DNA of 64,000 nucleotides from Candidatus Babelota bacterium (GCA_016183005.1 JACPFN010000003.1:69449-133448), one strand, 5' to 3'. Counted from the first letter of the stretch, positions 27,912 through 39,906 are shown. The notes: generated by a model not told the origin, from the sequence alone. Program-made: numbers and translations.

Positions 27912-29270
27912 ATGAATAAAAAAATTAATTTTATACTAGCAATAATCCTATGTTTAAATGTAAACATTATGCATACGGAAAATAAAAATCTTCCTGAAAA
28001 ATGGATCACTGTTTTTATCCATGGGTCTTTTTCTTTGCGTCCACACCTTGGTATTCGTAATATATTTAAAATGCTTTATGATACCATTGAAGAATCCATA
28101 TATTATCGTTCAACTGAAATAAATCGACGCGATCCATTTTTTTATAAAAATCAAGCAATGTCTGGACTAGGACTTCATAAAATTAATATTTATGATTTAC
28201 ATAAAAATGCTGCTGCTCCAATCCTTGCAGCATCATTTGAAGAAATCTCCCTACGCGCCGGTTATCCAAAAACTGATGAATATTACACCTTTGGATGGAG
28301 TGGATTAGTCAGTAACAAATTGAGATTTCTTGAAGGTGCATTCTTATATCAAGATCTTCAAAAGATTTTTAAGAAATACCAAAATGAAGGGTACGATCCA
28401 CGAGTTAGATTAATCGGATATAGCCACGGAGGAAATCTTGCACTACAATTAGGAGCTATTTATAAAACAAAACCCGATTCAGAGCGTTTCTATATTGATG
28501 AACTTTGGTTACTAGGCACTCCTATACAAGTTGAGACAGATTATTTAATCAATAGCCCTATTTTTAATAAAATATTCAATTTTTATTCCCGCGCAGATAA
28601 AGTTCAAACTCTTGATTTTTTTTCTTTTAAAAGATTTTTTTCTAATAAAAAATTCTCGAAAAGAAATAATTTTAAAATTCCTGAAAAACTTTATCAAATA
28701 AGAATAAAAGTCACCAAATATGAATCTATATCTAAAAAACATGCTGATAAAAAAATAAATGATGCAAAATCATTGCGTTACTTTAAAGAAATAAATTATG
28801 ATCCAGGGCACTTTGAACTTTGGTTTATGGGATGGACAATCTTAACATATCGTCAAACCTTTCCATTTTATCCACTTCCAATCTTAACATTTTTACCACT
28901 CGTTACTGGATTTATTGAAAAAACTCCCAATGTTCCACATGATATTGTTGCGGATTTTAAACCTGACCTTGAAAAAATTGAAATTAAACCATACCACACG
29001 GTAAAAAATAAATATTATGCAACGATTCCATTTATCAGCAATGAATTTCTTAAACACATGCAAGAACACAGTATCAAATACATTCCTAATGATTATAATA
29101 TTGAAATATATAACCAAAAGGTTTATGGGGCTATGAATATTGCAGAGCATGAATGGAAAGAGATCAAAAAACTACTCAAGGAAGAGAAAAAAAATAAGAA
29201 AACATTAGAAGGAAAAATAAACTTACACAAAAATGACGAGAGCTACCAAGGCCATATACCTGCTTCTTGA
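27912..29270 (+). CDS. Exported alpha/beta-hydrolase, lipase-like
   Basis: 452 residues with a signal peptide (INFILAIILCLNVNIMHTE). The body opens with a strand and HG oxyanion loop (WITVFIHGSF) and a G-x-S-x-G nucleophile elbow (RLIGYSHGGNLALQLG). A candidate acid residue lies in YSRADKVQ and a histidine in DPGHFELW. This order is that of lipases and esterases. The C-terminal region is lysine-rich and lacks a known domain. It is probably secreted and could act on host lipids (inference). A hairpin terminator follows at once. Confidence 0.75.
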   Translation: MNKKINFILAIILCLNVNIMHTENKNLPEKWITVFIHGSFSLRPHLGIRNIFKMLYDTIEESIYYRSTEINRRDPFFYKNQAMSGLGLHKINIYDLHKNAAAPILAASFEEISLRAGYPKTDEYYTFGWSGLVSNKLRFLEGAFLYQDLQKIFKKYQNEGYDPRVRLIGYSHGGNLALQLGAIYKTKPDSERFYIDELWLLGTPIQVETDYLINSPIFNKIFNFYSRADKVQTLDFFSFKRFFSNKKFSKRNNFKIPEKLYQIRIKVTKYESISKKHADKKINDAKSLRYFKEINYDPGHFELWFMGWTILTYRQTFPFYPLPILTFLPLVTGFIEKTPNVPHDIVADFKPDLEKIEIKPYHTVKNKYYATIPFISNEFLKHMQEHSIKYIPNDYNIEIYNQKVYGAMNIAEHEWKEIKKLLKEEKKNKKTLEGKINLHKNDESYQGHIPAS

Positions 29271-29276
29271 CCTATA

Positions 29277-29309
29277 AAAAAGTTAATAGTAATGTGCTAT
29301 TAACTTTTT
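29277..29309 (+). terminator. Rho-independent terminator
   Basis: A 13-bp stem (AAAAGTTAATAG / CTATTAACTTTT core) with a 7-base loop and T-run, just after the lipase-like gene. Confidence 0.8.
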
Positions 29310-29328
29310 AAATTTAAAGGTAATAAAA

Positions 29329-29703
29329 ATGATATATAATAAAAAAAAATTCATGGGCCTATTTTTAGTGATTGTATTATTCACATTTCCAAACTGCGCT
29401 GATACTAAAAAGGATGTAACCGTGAGTACCTTGCTTGATAATAAAAGAAATACTCCAGAAATTAAATTATTCATTTATCGATCATGTCCTTACTGCCAAA
29501 GAGTTATTAATTTCTTAAAGTCTTCTAATCAAGAACACAAAGTACAAATTCTTGATGCAAGCCAACCTGCAATCTTAGAAGAACTCAGAAAGTTAAATAA
29601 TAATAATACACAATGTCCATTTTTATACGATCCAGAAAAAAACATAAAAATGCTTGAAAGTCTTGATATCATTGAATATCTTAAAAAACATCTTACAAAG
29701 TAA
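29329..29703 (+). CDS. Exported glutaredoxin-like protein
   Basis: 124 residues: a signal peptide followed by a glutaredoxin fold with the dithiol CPYC motif (FIYRSCPYCQRVINFLK) and the cis-proline loop (TQCPFLYDP). Glutaredoxins are normally cytosolic; here the hydrophobic leader places it outside the inner membrane, where it could shuffle disulfides or metal-site cysteines. Good AAAGG site. It ends directly at the start of the TroA-like gene with no gap, so they are co-transcribed. Confidence 0.82.
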   Translation: MIYNKKKFMGLFLVIVLFTFPNCADTKKDVTVSTLLDNKRNTPEIKLFIYRSCPYCQRVINFLKSSNQEHKVQILDASQPAILEELRKLNNNNTQCPFLYDPEKNIKMLESLDIIEYLKKHLTK

Positions 29704-30639
29704 ATGAAAATTAAATACTTAACAGCTGGAATCATTGCTCTTTGCATTATCAGTGGATATATCCTTTATCTGAGAATAAAATCAATCAAAAACAATAACG
29801 GAAAACCATTTCATGTTGTTTGTACAACTACAATTCTTGGTGACGCAATTAAAGCAATTACTCTTGATAGCATTAATATTGATATTTTAATAAGACCAGG
29901 GGTAGATCCACATACCTATAAACCAATAGAGCCTGATATGCTCAAGATAGCAAAAGCTGATTTAATTATTTACCATGGACTTCATCTTGAAGCGCGAATA
30001 TCAGATCTTTTTGCTCATCTTAAACATTCAAAACAAACATTAGCTGCTACAGAATGCATAGCAAAAAATAAACTTATTTGCACAAATCAAGAATGTTCTA
30101 TGTACGACCCGCACGTTTGGCTACATCCTTTATTATGGATCGAAGTTGTAGACAATATTGCAAAAAAATTAGGCGAACTAATACCTCATCAAAAGGATAC
30201 TTATATACATAATGCTCAAATATTCATAAGAAAAATTCAACAAATGTACCAATCAACCTTAGAAAAATCTAAAAAAATTCTTCCAGAAAAGCGTGTTTTA
30301 ATAACAAGCCATGATGCTTTTTCATACTTTGCTCAAGCTTATAATTTCGAAACTATGAGCTTGCAAGGAATTAATACAGCTACTCAAACCGGCTTTGCCG
30401 ATATAACAGCAGTTGTAAATTTTATTATCAAATACAAAATTCCTACTATTTTTATAGAGTCTTCAATTCCTGCAAAAACTATGCATGCTATTCAAGAACG
30501 AGTACAAAACTTAGGAATGAAAATCAATATTGGAGATGAACTGTACTCAGATAGCCTGAGCATTTCAAGTGGTCCTGCTGCAACGTACCTAGATATGATT
30601 GATTATAATCTTAACACCATTATTAATGGCTTAACATAA
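29704..30639 (+). CDS. troA: TroA-like zinc/manganese-binding protein
   Basis: 311 residues with an N-terminal anchor. Cluster A-I substrate-binding protein ligands are visible: H70 (VDPHTYKP), H137 (YDPHVWLHP), H203 (TSHDAFSYF) and D283 (GDELYSD). This His-His-His-Asp set and the segments LQGINTAT and IFIESSIPAKT match treponemal TroA rather than PsaA or ZnuA. It captures divalent metal for the ABC importer encoded at 32489-35168. The ATG follows the glutaredoxin stop codon without a gap. Confidence 0.88.
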   Translation: MKIKYLTAGIIALCIISGYILYLRIKSIKNNNGKPFHVVCTTTILGDAIKAITLDSINIDILIRPGVDPHTYKPIEPDMLKIAKADLIIYHGLHLEARISDLFAHLKHSKQTLAATECIAKNKLICTNQECSMYDPHVWLHPLLWIEVVDNIAKKLGELIPHQKDTYIHNAQIFIRKIQQMYQSTLEKSKKILPEKRVLITSHDAFSYFAQAYNFETMSLQGINTATQTGFADITAVVNFIIKYKIPTIFIESSIPAKTMHAIQERVQNLGMKINIGDELYSDSLSISSGPAATYLDMIDYNLNTIINGLT

Positions 30640-30745
30640 GCTATTAATAATATCTAAATTAAAAAATATTCAATATAAATATGAACAACTAAATATCGAA
30701 GAAAAATTAAAATCATCAGGAATACAACTTTCTGCTGAACAAATT

Positions 30746-31603
30746 ATGATACTTCAAAGTATTATCACAGCACAGCAAATACAGGAAAAAACTAATCGTC
30801 AAGTTCATGAAATTGGACATGATGCCCAAAGAAAAATTATATATTCTACGACAACTACAAAACCAACTCATATAGTCTTAACCTTCTCAGGACAGGAAAC
30901 TTTAGAAAAAACAATCAAATCTTTAGAAAAACAGGGCTTAGCTTATAATTTTATTATTGAAACTGATGGTAAGATTTATCCAATAACCAAAGAAAATGAA
31001 TCACTCGATGAAGCATTGCTGCATCGTCCATTCTCCGTCGGTATTTCAGGAAAAGTTATTAATGGTCATTACGAAGAAAGAGATATGAACTCTGTATCGG
31101 TAACAATCGCTATCGTTGGAAAGGATATACATCCAGTAACTTCTCAACAGGAAACAGCTTTAACTCAACTTATCGCTTGGCTTTCAGAAAAATTTGAAAT
31201 CACCCCTAATTGCGTTGATGATTATGGTGTAATTGCTTACCCTTATGGCAGAAGAAATACTCAGGAAAATTTACCTTGGAAAAATTTAGCTGAAAAGAAT
31301 TTGACTATTTGGCCTGACGCCAAATATATGAAAAATAATCCAATAGATCATCAAAAAATAAAAAATATTCCCGTATATAATATAGCAGCAGGATTAAGAA
31401 AAATTGGTTACTTATCGCCAATCACCAACAATCCAGAACAAACAGAGTTTAAAAAAGCTCTCACGACATTCCAAAAACATTATCAATGCCAAGAAACTAA
31501 TGGCACCATAACATCAGATACTGTAGAAAAATTAAATGATATTATTCGCCAACTAGAATTACTCAACCCTTCTTTTAAAGATATTTATCCACCTAGCTTA
31601 TAA
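30746..31603 (+). CDS. Degenerate AmpD/AmiD-like amidase with peptidoglycan-binding domain
   Basis: 285 residues from the first ATG. Residues about 35-165 follow the amidase_2 fold (THIVLTFSG, YNFIIETDGKIYPITKE, then Q-x-x-x-L-x-x-L-I-x-W-L) but the zinc-ligand positions are replaced. The first histidine is threonine in VLTFSG, and the GHsDIaP-type motif reads YGVIAYPYGRRN. Residues about 215-275 form a PG_binding_1 domain (GLRKIGYLSP…FQKHY). It is therefore probably non-catalytic. The reading frame stays open and protein-like about 35 codons upstream, but I see no standard start there. It follows troA by 106 bases. Confidence 0.65.
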   Translation: MILQSIITAQQIQEKTNRQVHEIGHDAQRKIIYSTTTTKPTHIVLTFSGQETLEKTIKSLEKQGLAYNFIIETDGKIYPITKENESLDEALLHRPFSVGISGKVINGHYEERDMNSVSVTIAIVGKDIHPVTSQQETALTQLIAWLSEKFEITPNCVDDYGVIAYPYGRRNTQENLPWKNLAEKNLTIWPDAKYMKNNPIDHQKIKNIPVYNIAAGLRKIGYLSPITNNPEQTEFKKALTTFQKHYQCQETNGTITSDTVEKLNDIIRQLELLNPSFKDIYPPSL

Positions 31604-31609
31604 ATACTA

Positions 31610-32242
31610 TTACTTTGATCCAGAAATTCGCTTAGTAATCGACCCAATAGTACTCACAATACTACCTATATTTGATTGAACTTGATAAAAAGCATATGTT
31701 GCTACCGCTGTTACACTTACAGCAAATACCATATCCTTTGTATGACGTCTCTCATTTTCTGAATTTACCTTAGCATATCTTTGAGAATCAGAAACTCTTT
31801 GATTTTGCATATCTTTCAATTCATCAGCATGTTGCTTACGCTCTGTCTTCAATACTTCGTTAATCTCTTGCAATGCATCTGTGGCTGCGGCTAAACGATC
31901 ATTTGTATGCTGAAAAGAAGTGGCCATTTTTGCATTAGCTAACTCCAACCGTCTATTATTTTCTTGTAAATCAGCTAATTTTGCAAAATTCTCCTGCAAC
32001 ATTGCTGTAGTCATAGCGCTTGCTGACATACTTCTTGTTAAGCCAGTATCGCTTGAACTTTGTACGGTTGAGTTTAAACCACAACTATTTAATTGAGAAG
32101 AAGAAGCTGTTGCATAAGTCCCAAATTGAGCATGCGCCAACATACTTCTGCTTGATCTAACAACAGTCGCTTTGTCTGATGAATATGAAAAAAAACTAAT
32201 AACAAAAACAGAATACCCTACTAAAAATAATTTATAATTCAT
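31610..32242 (-). CDS. Exported coiled-coil protein with C-terminal membrane helix
   Basis: 210 residues. It has a signal peptide, then a serine/alanine-rich stretch and a coiled coil of about 80 residues (LADLQENNRRLELANAKMAT and onward). A C-terminal hydrophobic helix and a basic tail (ITKRISGSK) follow. There is no known domain. It is encoded against the direction of the metal-transport genes and splits troA from troB. The good GGGAT ribosome site supports it being real. Confidence 0.7.
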   Translation of the reverse strand: MNYKLFLVGYSVFVISFFSYSSDKATVVRSSRSMLAHAQFGTYATASSSQLNSCGLNSTVQSSSDTGLTRSMSASAMTTAMLQENFAKLADLQENNRRLELANAKMATSFQHTNDRLAAATDALQEINEVLKTERKQHADELKDMQNQRVSDSQRYAKVNSENERRHTKDMVFAVSVTAVATYAFYQVQSNIGSIVSTIGSITKRISGSK

Positions 32243-32488
32243 GATTATATCCCTTAGTTACCCGCTAATACATATCTTAATACTATATAATTAAGATATT
32301 AACGGCAATCAACATAAAGTCAATTGTTTAATAATTCATGAAAAACAAGCTTCAAATAAACGAAGCGCGACAAAACAGAATGTATCTTTAATGTCTTTAA
32401 ACGGCTATTTTTTTACGGGCAAAATTTAATTTCAAAATGATTTTCTGTTATACTAACATTATTAAATATTAATACGTTGCTAATTACT

Positions 32489-33232
32489 ATGTCTGATCAA
32501 TTACCACCCTGCATAACTATAAAAGATTTAACTGTCATCTACAATTCAAAACCCGTAATATGGGATCTGGATCTTATTGTTCCTCAAGCAACTCTTTTGG
32601 GTATAATTGGGCCAAATGGAAGTGGAAAAACAACACTTTTAAAAACTATTATGGGTACAATAAAACCTATTGCAGGAACCATTACTATTCATCAAAACAA
32701 TAAAACCCAAAATACTCAAAATATTGCCTATGTGCCACAAAAAAACTCCATAGATTGGACCTTTCCCGTTAATGTCTATGATGTCGTCATGATGGCAAGA
32801 ACAGCCAAGCTTTACTGGTACCAACAAGCCCAAAAGAAAGATTATGAAATAGTTGACTGGGCCATTGAGCAAGTAAATATGTCTAATTTTAAAGATAAAC
32901 ATATTAGCGAATTGTCAGGAGGCCAACAACAACGTATATTTCTTGCACGAGCACTTGCGCAACAAGCCGATATCTTAATATTAGATGAACCATTTAATGG
33001 TATAGATTTAGCAACTGAACAATTAATTTTATCAGTCCTTAAGGGCTTAAAAGAATTAGGAAAAACGATCATTGTAGTACATCATGATTTAAACACGGTC
33101 CAAAAATATTTTGATTGGACATTTTTAATGAATATTAAGCATATTGCACTTGGTCCAACTAAAAATATTTTAACATCAGAAAATATCGAAAAAACCTTTC
33201 AAGCAAAATTTGATTGGAATATTCCTCTATGA
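32489..33232 (+). CDS. troB: Metal ABC transporter ATPase (TroB-like)
   Basis: 247 residues from the ATG at 32489; a TTG lies four codons earlier. Walker A (IGPNGSGKTTLLKT), the LSGGQQQR signature, Walker B (ILILDEPF) and a switch histidine (VVHHDLN) are intact. It drives the Mn/Zn/Fe-type importer with the two permeases that follow, overlapping the next gene by ATGA. No clear Shine-Dalgarno is seen. A TATACT box lies about 35 bases upstream. Confidence 0.9.
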   Translation: MSDQLPPCITIKDLTVIYNSKPVIWDLDLIVPQATLLGIIGPNGSGKTTLLKTIMGTIKPIAGTITIHQNNKTQNTQNIAYVPQKNSIDWTFPVNVYDVVMMARTAKLYWYQQAQKKDYEIVDWAIEQVNMSNFKDKHISELSGGQQQRIFLARALAQQADILILDEPFNGIDLATEQLILSVLKGLKELGKTIIVVHHDLNTVQKYFDWTFLMNIKHIALGPTKNILTSENIEKTFQAKFDWNIPL

Positions 33233-34314
33233 TTGAACATATAACTATGATTATGCTTGCAACTGGTTTTTTTGGAGCCGTTACGGGTATTATTGGATCT
33301 TGGCTACTACTTGAACAAAAAAGCCTCTTTGCTGATACGATCGCTCATGCTACTTTTCCAGGAATTACTTTAATTTTTTTAATAACACACAATCAAAGTC
33401 CAATTATATTTATGGCCGCAGCTCTTTTAGGTTGTCTTATTGCCGCTTTTTTAACTAAAAGTTTAAAACAGAATACTACACTTAAAAAAGATACTGTTTT
33501 GGGAGTAATTCTTGCTGCATCATTTGGTATCGGATCGATGCTTTTAAGTAAAATTCAACAACTCAATATTATTAATTCTAACTTAATCACAAAATATTTT
33601 CTTGGTAACGCTGCTACTATTATGCAAGAAGATTGTTTAATTATAATCATAATCAGTTTATTATCTTTATTAACTACACTGATATATAAAAGACAATATT
33701 GTATTATTATATTTGATTCAACATTTAGTAAAATTACACAAATTTCAAGACAATACATTTCAAAAATAATGCTCGTAATTACAACACTTACCATCACTAC
33801 TGGACTTCAAATTGTTGGTATTATTCTCATGAGCTCACTTCTAATTAATCCTGCAGCAGCTGCCTATCAATGGACCAAAAGATTGACTAATATGATGATC
33901 CTTGCTGCTTTATTTGGATTTGCATCAACAAGCACAGGAATCTATATAAGCTCAAAATTATATCATGTACCACCTGGACCGATTATCATTATTATTGCAA
34001 CAACAATCACCCTTTTATCAATATTACTAAGCCCACAAGGCATATTGACAACATGGTATACCGACAAGGTTCAAAAAAAAGAGCTCTCTTATGTACAATT
34101 ATTATCCAGATTTTTACTATTTAATGAATTTAAAACTGATCCATTTTATGCTCATGATCTTATAACCCTTAAAATGATTGGTAAAGAAATTCCAACACAC
34201 AAACTTCTTGAACTAGAACAACATGGGTTTATAACAACACCAAAAAAAAATTTTTGGGCACTCACCGCAAAAGGATTATGTCTACTTAAAAAACAAAAAG
34301 ATATCCATACATGA
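33229..34314 (+). CDS. troC: Metal ABC permease with fused winged-helix-like tail (TroC-like)
   Basis: 361 residues from the ATG that overlaps troB. Residues about 1-275 are an ABC-3 permease with eight or so helices (AHATFPGI near the start, GIILMSSLLINPAAAA later). The last 80 residues are soluble and look like a winged helix: a helix pair, then LLELEQHGFITTPKKNFW and ALTAKGLCLLKK, as in DtxR-type regulators. Chlamydia YtgC-YtgR is a known permease-repressor fusion of this kind. The tail may sense metal and regulate the operon (inference). Confidence 0.83.
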   Translation: MIEHITMIMLATGFFGAVTGIIGSWLLLEQKSLFADTIAHATFPGITLIFLITHNQSPIIFMAAALLGCLIAAFLTKSLKQNTTLKKDTVLGVILAASFGIGSMLLSKIQQLNIINSNLITKYFLGNAATIMQEDCLIIIIISLLSLLTTLIYKRQYCIIIFDSTFSKITQISRQYISKIMLVITTLTITTGLQIVGIILMSSLLINPAAAAYQWTKRLTNMMILAALFGFASTSTGIYISSKLYHVPPGPIIIIIATTITLLSILLSPQGILTTWYTDKVQKKELSYVQLLSRFLLFNEFKTDPFYAHDLITLKMIGKEIPTHKLLELEQHGFITTPKKNFWALTAKGLCLLKKQKDIHT

Positions 34315-35168
34315 ATATTACCTTTTTATATTTACAACTTATTGCAACTACAATTTTTACGGCAATTGCATGCTGTATCCCTGGAACATTTTTAATATTA
34401 CGAGGAACAAGCTTAATAAGTGATGCAATTAGCCATGCTATTTTTCTTGGTATAGTTATATCATTTCTTATATTTAAGCAACTTTATACCCCAATACTCT
34501 TTTTTGGGGGCACCATAACAGCACTTAGTACCATCTGGATCATTGAATATCTTATTAAAACACAAAAATTAAAGGCTGATGCAGTTATTGGGATTATATT
34601 TCCATTTCTATTTTCTATAGGTGCATTGCTCATAAATTTATATGCTCAAAATATTCATCTTGATATTGATGCTGTACTACTAGGAGAACTTGCATTTAGC
34701 CCTTTTTATCAAATTATATGGAGTGATATCTTAATTGGGTCATATGCTTTATGGACCATGGGAATAATATTAATTTTTAATTTATTTGCTTTATGGGTTT
34801 TATATAAAAAATTAATATTAAGCACTTTTGATCCAGAATTCGCACAATCATGCAAATATAATGTTCATAAAATTCATTGGATTTTAATGGTATTAACCTG
34901 CATTACAATTCTTGCAGCCTTCGAAGCAACGGGAGCAATACTTATTATTTCATTCATTATAATTCCGCCAGCTACAGCATACTTGGTAAGCAAATCCATA
35001 GACCATATGATTTTAATTGGTATTTTAATAAGCATATTAGGATCTATTTCAGGATGTTTATTTGCAAACTTAGCTCAAACATCTATCGCTGGATCTATTA
35101 CAACGGTATACAGCATAATATTCTTCTTGGCTTATTTATACTTTATAAAAGCTAAACGTTTATATTAG
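34311..35168 (+). CDS. troD: Second metal ABC permease (TroD-like)
   Basis: 285 residues, ABC-3 family: RGTSLISDAISHAIFLGIV in the first third and GAILIISFIIIPPATAYL later. It overlaps troC by four bases. It forms the membrane channel as a heterodimer with the preceding permease. Unlike its partner it has no C-terminal extension. Confidence 0.9.
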   Translation: MNITFLYLQLIATTIFTAIACCIPGTFLILRGTSLISDAISHAIFLGIVISFLIFKQLYTPILFFGGTITALSTIWIIEYLIKTQKLKADAVIGIIFPFLFSIGALLINLYAQNIHLDIDAVLLGELAFSPFYQIIWSDILIGSYALWTMGIILIFNLFALWVLYKKLILSTFDPEFAQSCKYNVHKIHWILMVLTCITILAAFEATGAILIISFIIIPPATAYLVSKSIDHMILIGILISILGSISGCLFANLAQTSIAGSITTVYSIIFFLAYLYFIKAKRLY

Positions 35169-35312
35169 CAGAATAGATTTTAAATTTTCTTAAAATACTT
35201 ATCAAAAAGCAATTCTTCTTATATTTTATGCAATTCGAAATTTTATTAATAAATTGATTTAATAATATCAAAAAGATATTGTACTTTTTCACTTTAATCT
35301 AAATAAAAAAAA

Positions 35313-36107
35313 CTAAATATATAAAATAGACCATATCTTTAAAAAATCTTGCATAGTTAGCTGTTGCGCTCGTTTAAGCAATAAGTCTTCTTCTAGCTTA
35401 GCAAGATTAAAATGTGATTGCTTTAAATTATTAAACAATGTCCTACGAGGCTGATGAAAACAAAGTTTTATAAATTTCCAAAACTCCTCTTCTTCAAGAA
35501 TAGGAATAACATTTTTTTGGGGAATAAAATAAATAAGGCGAGAAAATACCTTGGGTGAAGGAAAAAATGCCTCCGGAGGAACTTTATCTAATAATTTCCA
35601 AGTAAAATAATGCTGAAAAAAGAGTGAAGTATAACCAAAATCACGTCCACCTGATTTTACAATTTTTTGCGCAACCTCCTCTTGAACCATGATCACACCC
35701 TCCTGAAACATTTCACGATATTTATACACTTTATACAAAATCGGAAATGTAACATGATAAGGTAAATTTGCTAATAAAACCCAAGGTCCTTGATCAATTA
35801 AAAGATCCCAATTTGCATCTAAAACATTTTGCTGAATCATAGTCAACCTACTATCAACGCCATATGTCTTTTCTACAAACGAAGCCCATTCAGGATCTAT
35901 TTCAAAAACTTTTAATTGTTTACAAGGACCCTGTAGAATTGCTTGTGTCAAAATACCTTCACCACAGCCAATCTCCATAATGCTTATTTTTTTATCAACA
36001 CGAACAGCTTCAATCATATGATCAATATATATATGATCCTTTAAAAAATTCTGTCCATGCTTTTTTTTAAGCTCTATTCCTTGGCGAATTGGTTTACGGT
36101 ATGACAT
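35313..36107 (-). CDS. rsmA: 16S rRNA dimethyladenosine transferase
   Basis: 264 residues. SAM-binding motif IMEIGCGEGILTQAIL, acidic FEIDPEWA, catalytic LANLPYHVTFPIL (the N-L-P-Y form) and the FFPSPKVFSRLIYF end identify KsgA/RsmA, which dimethylates A1518 and A1519 of 16S rRNA. It follows mreB with 3 bases between, using GGAT as ribosome site, so the pair forms one transcript. Confidence 0.94.
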   Translation of the reverse strand: MSYRKPIRQGIELKKKHGQNFLKDHIYIDHMIEAVRVDKKISIMEIGCGEGILTQAILQGPCKQLKVFEIDPEWASFVEKTYGVDSRLTMIQQNVLDANWDLLIDQGPWVLLANLPYHVTFPILYKVYKYREMFQEGVIMVQEEVAQKIVKSGGRDFGYTSLFFQHYFTWKLLDKVPPEAFFPSPKVFSRLIYFIPQKNVIPILEEEEFWKFIKLCFHQPRRTLFNNLKQSHFNLAKLEEDLLLKRAQQLTMQDFLKIWSILYI

Positions 36108-36110
36108 AAT

Positions 36111-38458
<2,348 letters not shown>

Positions 38459-38682
38459 TTTTTATCCTCAGATCTTATGAAATTTTGATTCTCGAGTAGA
38501 ATTGATATTTATTTTAAAACATTTTCATCTTTTTTAAAAATTCTTTTTTAAAAAAAATAAGATTGTTGTAATAAAAATTCAAATAAAAACTATTTTTAAT
38601 TGAAAGAACATAAACAGTTTGTTATCTTTTACAGAGTATTTTTTATTTTTTAAAATACAAATTAATAAACAAGGGAGTTAAC

Positions 38683-39747
38683 ATGCTTGAAAATGTACAA
38701 GCTATTATTCTTGCTGGCGGCATATCTGAACGCTTTCATACAGGTAAAACAAAATTAATTGAAAAAATTTGTGGCACCGAAATGATTTTATACCCTATTA
38801 AACTTTTAAAAAATTTAGAAATACCCATAACGCTTGTTATTGGATATCAATATGAAAAAATAAAAAACATTATTCAAAAAAAATATCCATTTTGTAATTT
38901 TGTTCTTCAAAATGAACCCCTTGGAACAGGCCACGCCTTACAAATCACACAACACATTTGGTCTCAAAATCATATATTAATTATGCATGCAGATATTCCA
39001 CTCTTAACAACTGAAGTTATTAATAAATTATACCGCAAACATATAAAATCTGATGCTGATATTAGTTTTATTACAGCTCATGTCGATGATGATTCAAATC
39101 AATCATCCCGCCTTATTATAAATAATAATACCATAAAGCTATCTGATGAATCTAACGAGGAACTTGATCCTTCGCATTGTTGCATTAGTGCAGGAATATA
39201 CTTAATCAAAAGATCGTTTCTTGAAGCTAATGTTCACATACTCACCAAAGATGAAATAACAGGTGAAGTGTTCATACAAGAATTAGTTCAAATTGGCAGC
39301 GAACAACAAGCAAAAATAGTAACCCAACAGGTAAGCTTTGATACTGTCAGAAGCGTTGAAACTCTTGCTGACCTTTGGGCAATTGAACATATTCGTCGCT
39401 CAAATCTTATTCAATATTGGATGGATCATGGAGTACGCTTTGCAAATACTTTAAACATCATCATTGAAGAAAATGTCAAAATCGAGCCAGGAAGCTTTAT
39501 CGATGCCGGTGTAATATTAACGGGTTATACTATAATAAAAAAAGGTTGCTCAATTGGCGCTTATACACAAATCAATGATAGCATGATTGAAGATGGCACC
39601 ATTATTCCATCTAATATGATTATTAGTAACGCAATTATAACAAAACAGACCACACTACAACCATTTAGTCAATATCAAGGTAATACACAAAATGTTACAT
39701 GCGGAATTACCTTCGCAACTCATAAAAAAAATATGCTTGAACAATAA
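38683..39747 (+). CDS. GlmU-like UDP-GlcNAc pyrophosphorylase with truncated left-handed helix
   Basis: 354 residues against about 455 for GlmU. Residues 1-235 are a full nucleotidyltransferase: AIILAGGISERFHTGKTKLI, NEPLGTGHALQI and MHADIPLLT. The linker RSNLIQYWMDHGVRFANT is the GlmU-specific bridge. Only about 90 residues of hexapeptide beta-helix remain, and the acetyl-CoA-binding coils with the catalytic histidine are absent. It can make UDP-GlcNAc from GlcNAc-1-P and UTP but probably not acetylate GlcN-1-P. Good GGGAG site. Confidence 0.85.
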   Translation: MLENVQAIILAGGISERFHTGKTKLIEKICGTEMILYPIKLLKNLEIPITLVIGYQYEKIKNIIQKKYPFCNFVLQNEPLGTGHALQITQHIWSQNHILIMHADIPLLTTEVINKLYRKHIKSDADISFITAHVDDDSNQSSRLIINNNTIKLSDESNEELDPSHCCISAGIYLIKRSFLEANVHILTKDEITGEVFIQELVQIGSEQQAKIVTQQVSFDTVRSVETLADLWAIEHIRRSNLIQYWMDHGVRFANTLNIIIEENVKIEPGSFIDAGVILTGYTIIKKGCSIGAYTQINDSMIEDGTIIPSNMIISNAIITKQTTLQPFSQYQGNTQNVTCGITFATHKKNMLEQ

Positions 39748-39853
39748 AAAGGTTTCAATTCTATTGTTTGTATATTTTTTACATAAACCAATAATAACAT
39801 CTAACGCGGTAACCTCTTGCACAAAAATAATATAACGAAATAAAATTTAGTTA

Positions 39854-39906
39854 TTATTTTTGTCAGCTCATAAATGCATAAATCATTTGTGAGCTGACAA
39901 AAATAA
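39854..39906. repeat. Long near-perfect hairpin in a 385-base gap
   Basis: Two 23-base arms (39854-39876 and 39884-39906) pair with one T-G wobble around a 7-base loop; the core is TTTTTGTCAGCTCA. It may be the terminator of the glmU-like gene, since the outer arm ends in A/T-rich bases, but it is longer than needed. The rest of the gap (39748-40132) shows no gene. Confidence 0.75.
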
